A stretch of DNA of 64,000 nucleotides from an uncultured Oscillibacter sp. (GTDB lineage Bacteria; Bacillota; Clostridia; Oscillospirales; Oscillospiraceae), in NCBI GenBank assembly GCA_934574045.1, contig CAKTMK010000006.1:12145-76144 (forward strand). The letters run 5' to 3'. The translations under genes were made by a program, and so were the position numbers. The notes below the pieces were generated by a model that did no database searches, was not told the DNA's origin, and was given only the letters and a program-made list of their open reading frames with translations. Below, in pieces: positions 59,463 to 64,000 of this stretch. Each line of letters begins with the position of its first letter. Within the stretch, counting starts at the first letter, position 1.

Positions 59463-60398
59463 TTATCCGCATTTTTCCGCCGCCCGCAGCTTTGCGCTCC
59501 GGGCGCGCGGGTTTTCCGCCAGCTCCGCCTCGCCGGAGACAATGGGCCGCCGGGTCAATATCTTCAGCTTCGGCTTCTTGCCGCACACGCACACCGGGAA
59601 CTCCGGCGGGCAGGTGCAGCCCTGCGCCTGCGCCAGCATGGCCCGCTTGATGATGCGGTCCTCCAGCGAATGGAACGTGATGACCGCCAGCCGTCCGCCG
59701 GGACGCAGCGCCTGCGCCGCGGCCTCCACCATCGGCTCCAGCGCGTCCAGCTCGCCGTTAACGGCGATGCGGACAGCCTGAAAGCTGCGCTTGGCCGGGT
59801 GCTGCTTTTCCCGCAGCGCCTTGGCGGGCATGGCGGAGCGGATGATGTCCACCAGCTCCAGCGTCGTCTCGATGGGACGCCGCGCCCGCGCCTGAACGAT
59901 GGCCCGGGCGATGGCGGGCGCATAGCGCTCCTCGCCGTAATCCGTGAGGATGCGGCGCAGCTCGTCCCCGCTCCAGCCGTTCACCACCTCCCGGGCAGTC
60001 AGCGGCGCGGAGGTATCCATCCGCATGTCCAGCGGCGCGTCGTGCATATAGGAAAAGCCTCTCGCCGCGTCGTCCAGCTGGGGCGACGAGACGCCAAGAT
60101 CAAAAAGCAATCCGTCCACGGCGGGCGCGCCGCAGTCCTGCAGGATCTGCGCAAGCTCCGAGAAGTTGCCCCGGACCAGCGTCACCCGGTCCAGCCACGG
60201 TGCCAGCCGCTCCTGCGCGGCGGCGATGGCGGCCCCGTCTCGGTCGATGCAGATGAGCCGGCCGGTCGTCAGCCTCTGGGCGATCTCTCTTGAGTGCCCT
60301 GCACGGCCCAAAGTCCCGTCAACGTAGATCCCGTCGGGACGGATATTCAGCGCTTCGATGCTCTCACGGAGCAGAACAGGCTTGTGTGTATATTCCAT
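59463..60398 (-). CDS. rsmH: 16S rRNA (cytosine1402-N4)-methyltransferase RsmH
   Basis: A 311-residue SAM-dependent methyltransferase (formerly MraW) with the N-terminal HKPVLLRESIEAL, VDGTLGRAGHS SAM motif, LFDLGVSSPQLD and the C-terminal ITFHSLEDRIIK. It methylates C1402 in the ribosomal decoding centre. It begins 1 nt after the mraZ stop, so the two are coupled. Confidence 0.96.
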   Translation of the reverse strand: MEYTHKPVLLRESIEALNIRPDGIYVDGTLGRAGHSREIAQRLTTGRLICIDRDGAAIAAAQERLAPWLDRVTLVRGNFSELAQILQDCGAPAVDGLLFDLGVSSPQLDDAARGFSYMHDAPLDMRMDTSAPLTAREVVNGWSGDELRRILTDYGEERYAPAIARAIVQARARRPIETTLELVDIIRSAMPAKALREKQHPAKRSFQAVRIAVNGELDALEPMVEAAAQALRPGGRLAVITFHSLEDRIIKRAMLAQAQGCTCPPEFPVCVCGKKPKLKILTRRPIVSGEAELAENPRARSAKLRAAEKCG

Positions 60399-60399
60399 A

Positions 60400-60816
60400 T
60401 CAGAAATCCAGCTCTTCCATAGCCGCCAGCATGTTGCCGCTCTCCAGCTCCTGACGCTCCAGCTCCTGCCAGGTGGCGGTGTCCCAGATCTCCGCCCGGG
60501 AGCTGACGCCGATAACGGACACGTCCTTTTTCAGATGGGCGTACTCCCGCAGCTTCTGGGGCAGCAGGATGCGGCCCTGCCCGTCCGGCTCGCACCGGAC
60601 GGCGTTGGAAAACAGCGGGCGCAGCGCCCGGGCCTTGGAATAGGGCAGCGCGTCAAACTTTTCGGTCAGCCGCGCCCAGCTCTGCTCCGAATAGACGGTC
60701 AGGCAGGGGTCGGGTCCGATGGTGACGTAAAAAACGTCCCCCAGCTCCTCGCGCAGCTTGGAGGGGATGGCAAGGCGGCCCTTGGCGTCGATGCTGTGCT
60801 GATTCGTGCCCGTCAC
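60400..60816 (-). CDS. mraZ: Transcriptional regulator MraZ
   Basis: A 138-residue protein with two AbrB-like MraZ repeats; DAKGRLAIPSKLREEL and DGQGRILLPQKLREYA are the two DxxGR signatures. It forms a ring and represses the dcw operon by binding tandem boxes in its own leader, which are present at 60863-60902. The GTG at 60816 has AAAGGGGG upstream. It is the first gene of the division cluster here. Confidence 0.95.
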   Translation of the reverse strand: MTGTNQHSIDAKGRLAIPSKLREELGDVFYVTIGPDPCLTVYSEQSWARLTEKFDALPYSKARALRPLFSNAVRCEPDGQGRILLPQKLREYAHLKKDVSVIGVSSRAEIWDTATWQELERQELESGNMLAAMEELDF

Positions 60817-60862
60817 CGGCGCCGCCCCCTTTTTCTCTCGTTTCTGGGAGGGGGATGGAGTT

Positions 60863-60902
60863 TTCCACCACCGGTCACCTCAAGTCACCACTTTTCCCCA
60901 CT
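60863..60902 (-). promoter_or_regulatory. Four MraZ-type boxes with 10-bp period
   Basis: On the minus strand: AGTGGGGAAA, AGTGGTGACT, TGAGGTGACC, GGTGGTGGAA at 60893-60902, 60883-60892, 60873-60882 and 60863-60872, each with a GTGG/GGTG core. They lie just downstream of the -10. Confidence 0.82.
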
Positions 60903-60912
60903 CGCATATTTG

Positions 60913-60941
60913 AGTATAATCAAAAGCGCATGGAATTGCAA
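60913..60941 (-). promoter_or_regulatory. Promoter of the mraZ division operon
   Basis: Minus-strand TTGCAA (60936-60941), 17-bp spacer, TATACT (60913-60918). It lies in the 356-base gap 60817-61172 with the MraZ boxes and the terminator at 61047-61094; nothing else is evident there. Confidence 0.78.
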
Positions 60942-61046
60942 GAGGTTTTTTCTGAGCATTCCCAGCGAAAAATGCCGCATTTTGGCGCTTTTCCACAGTT
61001 GTTTTGAATTTTCAAACGCATGTTCCACTTGGTTGCATCCGTTGAC

Positions 61047-61094
61047 ATAAAAAGAAAAAAAGTTCCCCGGCACAAGATGTTGTGTCGGGGAACT
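61047..61094 (-). terminator. Terminator of the rsmD-coaD operon
   Basis: A 15-bp stem (61061-61075 with 61080-61094, one G-U pair), followed on the minus strand by seven Ts. Confidence 0.88.
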
Positions 61095-61172
61095 CACATT
61101 TTTTCCACAATACCAATATGTGGAGCCGCGTCAAAAAATTTTTGGCTGTCCCTTGTGATTTTTCACAAAATT

Positions 61173-61718
61173 TCAGGACCGGCCCTGATCGGCGGCTCCG
61201 CTCTGCTCGGCGGCCTCCTCGTCCAGCTTGCGGCGCTGCTCCTGCATCTTGGCGGCGGAGGCGCTGCGGAACCGGATGCGGGACTGCTTCACCTCGTCCA
61301 GCGCCATCTGGATGGCCTCCTCCGTCCGGGCGAGGGCGTCCTCGGCGTATTCGTTCGCCACCTGATAGAGCCGCTTGGACCGGGCCTCCGCGTTGGCCAC
61401 GATGGACTGCGCCTTCTGCCGGGCGGCGGTGAGCACCTCGCTCTCGGAGACCTTGGACTTTGCCTCCAGCTCCGCCTGACGCATCATGCGGTCGGCGTCC
61501 TTTTTCGTGTCCTCCACGAATTTATCCCGGGCGGCCAGAAGCTCCTGCGCCCGCTTGATCTCGACAGGGAGCTGCGCCCGCAGCTCGTCCAGCAGATCCA
61601 AAAGCTCGTCCCGGTCTACCATGCTCATGTTGGGCTTGAGGGCCGGGGACTTGGCGTCCTCGATCTGCTCATAGATCATATCGATCAGGCGGTTCACGTC
61701 GTTTGCGTTGTTTGCCAT
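61173..61718 (-). CDS. Coiled-coil protein, DivIVA/ATPase-subunit-like
   Basis: A 181-residue soluble protein, almost wholly helical and charged, with long coiled-coil segments (about 25-60 and 60-175). It resembles free-standing clostridial DivIVA-like or V-ATPase subunit H-like proteins found next to coaD and rsmD. No catalytic motif is visible. The ATG at 61718 is preferred over a GTG at 61727, which is too close to GAGGAAG. It starts 6 nt after the coaD stop and is the last gene before the terminator. Confidence 0.75.
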   Translation of the reverse strand: MANNANDVNRLIDMIYEQIEDAKSPALKPNMSMVDRDELLDLLDELRAQLPVEIKRAQELLAARDKFVEDTKKDADRMMRQAELEAKSKVSESEVLTAARQKAQSIVANAEARSKRLYQVANEYAEDALARTEEAIQMALDEVKQSRIRFRSASAAKMQEQRRKLDEEAAEQSGAADQGRS

Positions 61719-61723
61719 CCGTT

Positions 61724-62227
61724 TCACGCTTCCTCTCTTTTCAGCTCGGCTCCGCGGAGCTGGCGCACCAGCGGCGCCACAGCCGCGGGCAGATACTTCT
61801 CCAGCGGCTGGCCGTACCGGATCATCTCCCGCGCCATGGAGGAGCTGAAGTGCTCATACTCCGCCGCCGCGGGCAGGAGCAGCGTCTCCAGTCCCGGGTG
61901 GATGGACGCGTTGATCCGCGCCAGCTCCCGCTCCACGTCCCAGTCCGTCGCGTTGCGCACGCCGCGCACGATGGCGTCCGCGCCCCGCTCCGCGGCGTAA
62001 TCCGCCAGCAGGCCGGGCCACAGCTCCGCCTGAACGTTGGGCAGCTCCGCCACCGCCGCCCGCACCAGAAGCAGTTTCTGCTCCGGGGTGAACATCTGAT
62101 TTTTCTTCGCCGCGTTGGGGCTGACGCAGACCCAGACCCGGTCGAAGCAGGCCGCCGTCCGCCGGATGATATCCAGATGTCCCAGCGTGATGGGGTCAAA
62201 GCTGCCGGAGCAGACTGCTGTTCTCAT
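61724..62227 (-). CDS. coaD: Phosphopantetheine adenylyltransferase CoaD
   Basis: A 167-residue nucleotidyltransferase of standard length. GSFDPITLGHLDII contains the TxGH active-site motif, and the C-terminal EYEHFSSSMARE corresponds to the ISSTxVRE motif. It makes dephospho-CoA from phosphopantetheine and ATP. It overlaps the rsmD stop by 4 nt. Confidence 0.96.
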   Translation of the reverse strand: MRTAVCSGSFDPITLGHLDIIRRTAACFDRVWVCVSPNAAKKNQMFTPEQKLLLVRAAVAELPNVQAELWPGLLADYAAERGADAIVRGVRNATDWDVERELARINASIHPGLETLLLPAAAEYEHFSSSMAREMIRYGQPLEKYLPAAVAPLVRQLRGAELKREEA

Positions 62228-62796
62228 GTGGCCGATCCCTCGTTTTCCAATTCTCCCGCCCGGCGGTAGACCGTCAGTCCGATCCTGCCGTAGCGGTACG
62301 TGCGGCAGAGCCGGTACGGCTCCGCCAGCGGCGGCAGCGCCTTTTCCGCCGGCGCTTCTGCCGCAATTATACCATGCGGGCGGAGAATGTCAAACTGCGC
62401 GATGTGCTCCAGCGCCGGCTCCAGCAGGCCCGCCGCGTAGGGCGGGTCCAGCAGGATCAGGTCGAACTTCTCCCGCAGGGAGGCGAGATACTCCATGGAG
62501 TCTCCCGCAACGACCCGCGCCCGGCCGCTCAGGCCGGTCAGCTCCAGATTCTCCCGGATCAGCTTCACGGCATCCGCCCGCCGGTCCACGAATACGCACC
62601 GCTCCGCCCCGCGGCTGAGCGCCTCGATGCCAAGCTGGCCGGTCCCGGCGAACAGGTCCAGCACCCGCCGCCCCTCGATCTCAAACTGAAGGGCGCTGAA
62701 AAGCCCCTCCTTCACCCGGTCGGTGGTGGGACGGGTCTCCATCCCCTCCAGCTCTTTGAGCCGTCTGCCCCGTGCGGAGCCGGTTATCACGCGCAT
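62224..62796 (-). CDS. rsmD: 16S rRNA (guanine966-N2)-methyltransferase RsmD
   Basis: A 190-residue SAM methyltransferase: MRVITGSARGRRL at the start, RPTTDRVKEGLFS, the SAM site LDLFAGTGQLG and the catalytic LDPPY. It methylates G966 of 16S rRNA. Pairing with coaD is widespread in Firmicutes. The 34-base gap to ychF suggests one transcript. Confidence 0.95.
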   Translation of the reverse strand: MRVITGSARGRRLKELEGMETRPTTDRVKEGLFSALQFEIEGRRVLDLFAGTGQLGIEALSRGAERCVFVDRRADAVKLIRENLELTGLSGRARVVAGDSMEYLASLREKFDLILLDPPYAAGLLEPALEHIAQFDILRPHGIIAAEAPAEKALPPLAEPYRLCRTYRYGRIGLTVYRRAGELENEGSAT

Positions 62797-62830
62797 AGCA
62801 ATTTGTCCTTTCGCCGTATTTCCGGGCCGC

Positions 62831-63940
62831 TCACACGTTGAAGCGGAAATAGATCATGTCGCCGTCCTGCACCACGTACTCCTTGCCCTCGCTGCGCAGA
62901 AGGCCCTTTTCCCGGGCCGCCGCCACGCCGCCGCACTTGACCATGTCGTCATAGGCAATGACCTCCGCGCGGATGAAGCCGCGCTCGATGTCGGTGTGGA
63001 TCTTGCCCGCGGCCTGCGGCGCCTTCGTTCCCTTCTTGATGGTCCACGCGCGGCACTCGTCCTTGCCGTAGGTCAGGAAAGAGATCAGTCCCAGCAGAGA
63101 GTAGGAGCACTTGATGAGCCGGTCCAGACCGGACTCCTTCACGCCCAGCTCCTCCAGGAACATGGCCTTCTCCTCGCCCTCCAGCTCGGCGATGTCCTGC
63201 TCCATCCGGGCGCAGATGGGCAGCACCTGTGCGCCCTCCTTCTCCGCCAGCTCCTTTACCTGCTGGTAATAGCGGTTCCCGTCCAGATGGGTAAAGCCCT
63301 CCTCGTCGGTGTTGGCCGCGTAGATCACGGGCTTCAGGCTCAGCAGGTCGGACGTGGCGATCAGCGCCATGTCCTCCTCGCCGCACTCATAGGTCCGGGC
63401 GGACTTTCCCGCGTTCAGATGCTCAGCAAGGCCCTTGAACACATCCACCTCGTGGAGGAACTTCTTGTCGCCCTTGGCGGCCTTGGCCGCCTTTTCGATG
63501 CGGCGGTTCACCATCTCCAGATCCGCCATCACCAGCTCCAGATCAATGGTCTCGATGTCGCCCAGCGGGTCCACCGGCACGTTGGTGCCCGCGTCGGCCA
63601 CCACGTGCATGATGTTCTCGTCGTCAAAGCAGCGCACCACGTGGACGATGGCGTCCGTCTCGCGGATGTTGGCCAGAAACTTGTTGCCAAGGCCCGCGCC
63701 CTGGCTGGCGCCCTTGACAAGGCCCGCGATGTCCACGAACTCGATGGCCGCCGGGGTCTTTTTGTCCGGCTGATACAGCTCCGCCAGATGGTCCAGCCGC
63801 TCGTCCGGAACGGCCACCATCCCCACATTGGGGTCGATGGTGCAGAACGGATAGTTGGCGCTCTCCGCGCCGGCGTTGGTGATGGCGTTGAACAGGGTGC
63901 TTTTGCCCACGTTGGGCAGGCCCACGATACCTAATTTCAT
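62831..63940 (-). CDS. ychF: Redox-regulated ATPase YchF (Obg family)
   Basis: A 369-residue P-loop protein: G1 GLPNVGKST (7-15), switch region and DIAGLVKGAS, a coiled-coil insertion, an NxxE-type G4 motif (NTDEEG) that gives YchF its ATP preference, and a C-terminal TGS domain (about 280-369). It binds ribosomes and is linked to stress responses. AAGGAG lies upstream of the ATG. The remaining 60 bases to the right edge hold its leader. Confidence 0.96.
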   Translation of the reverse strand: MKLGIVGLPNVGKSTLFNAITNAGAESANYPFCTIDPNVGMVAVPDERLDHLAELYQPDKKTPAAIEFVDIAGLVKGASQGAGLGNKFLANIRETDAIVHVVRCFDDENIMHVVADAGTNVPVDPLGDIETIDLELVMADLEMVNRRIEKAAKAAKGDKKFLHEVDVFKGLAEHLNAGKSARTYECGEEDMALIATSDLLSLKPVIYAANTDEEGFTHLDGNRYYQQVKELAEKEGAQVLPICARMEQDIAELEGEEKAMFLEELGVKESGLDRLIKCSYSLLGLISFLTYGKDECRAWTIKKGTKAPQAAGKIHTDIERGFIRAEVIAYDDMVKCGGVAAAREKGLLRSEGKEYVVQDGDMIYFRFNV

Positions 63941-64000
63941 AGTTTTCTCTATCTCCTTAAAAAGTCTTGATTTTCAAGGGCTTCCGGAATCCGGCGCGTT

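Overview
The window is about 64 kb of GC-rich DNA from a spore-forming, anaerobic Firmicute, most likely a gut Oscillospiraceae-type clostridium. This placement is inferred from spo0A and spoIVB, a meso-diaminopimelate-type MurE, an [FeFe]-hydrogenase, NfnAB and a T-box leader, all in a high-GC background. No rRNA, tRNA, CRISPR array or intact mobile element was seen.

Layout. 1-5.1 kb: end of a uridine-kinase-like gene, a DUF368 polyprenyl-phosphate transporter, then a T-box leader with an ATG specifier driving the methionine importer metNIQ. 5.1-9.4 kb: small accessory genes (lipoprotein, helix-hairpin-helix protein, DJ-1/PfpI protein, WYL regulator), a decayed IS3 element with a 65-bp palindrome, and RidA. 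9.4-16 kb: a two-gene [FeFe]-hydrogenase operon (HydA plus a NuoF-GltD fusion), divergent from a MoxR ATPase/VWA pair. 16-21 kb: YihY membrane protein, diguanylate cyclase, SLH-containing M13 peptidase. 21-27 kb: nfnAB with an adjacent Crp/Fnr regulator, a CBS protein and an ABC-F ATPase. 27-35.8 kb: RluA, a zinc-type binding lipoprotein with a Fur/Zur-like box, RodA, tsaE-tsaB-upp, an M29 peptidase-carbonic anhydrase-AI-2E family operon, and a broken pnuC. 35.9-40 kb: BusR-like regulator with an OpuC-type compatible-solute transporter. 40-44.3 kb: heterodimeric ABC exporter under a MarR repressor. 44.3-44.5 kb: an orphan promoter-to-terminator unit that looks like a CU-rich small RNA. 44.6-47.3 kb: small proteins, spo0A, spoIVB. 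47.6-61 kb: division and cell-wall cluster, read on the minus strand from mraZ to ftsZ, lacking murF, murD, murC and ftsA. 61-64 kb: a coiled-coil protein, coaD, rsmD, ychF.

How it fits together. The redox genes (hydrogenase, NfnAB, Crp/Fnr regulator) point to balancing of ferredoxin, NADH and NADPH with hydrogen production. The envelope genes (DUF368, MraY, MurG, MurE, MurA, FtsW, RodA, PBP) form a large block. Many genes have recognisable sigma-A promoters with 17-bp spacers and clear hairpin terminators, so transcription units can be drawn with fair confidence. After the pyrimidine transferase upp (about 32 kb) every protein gene lies on the minus strand, which makes the lone plus-strand promoter/terminator pair at 44.35-44.49 kb stand out.
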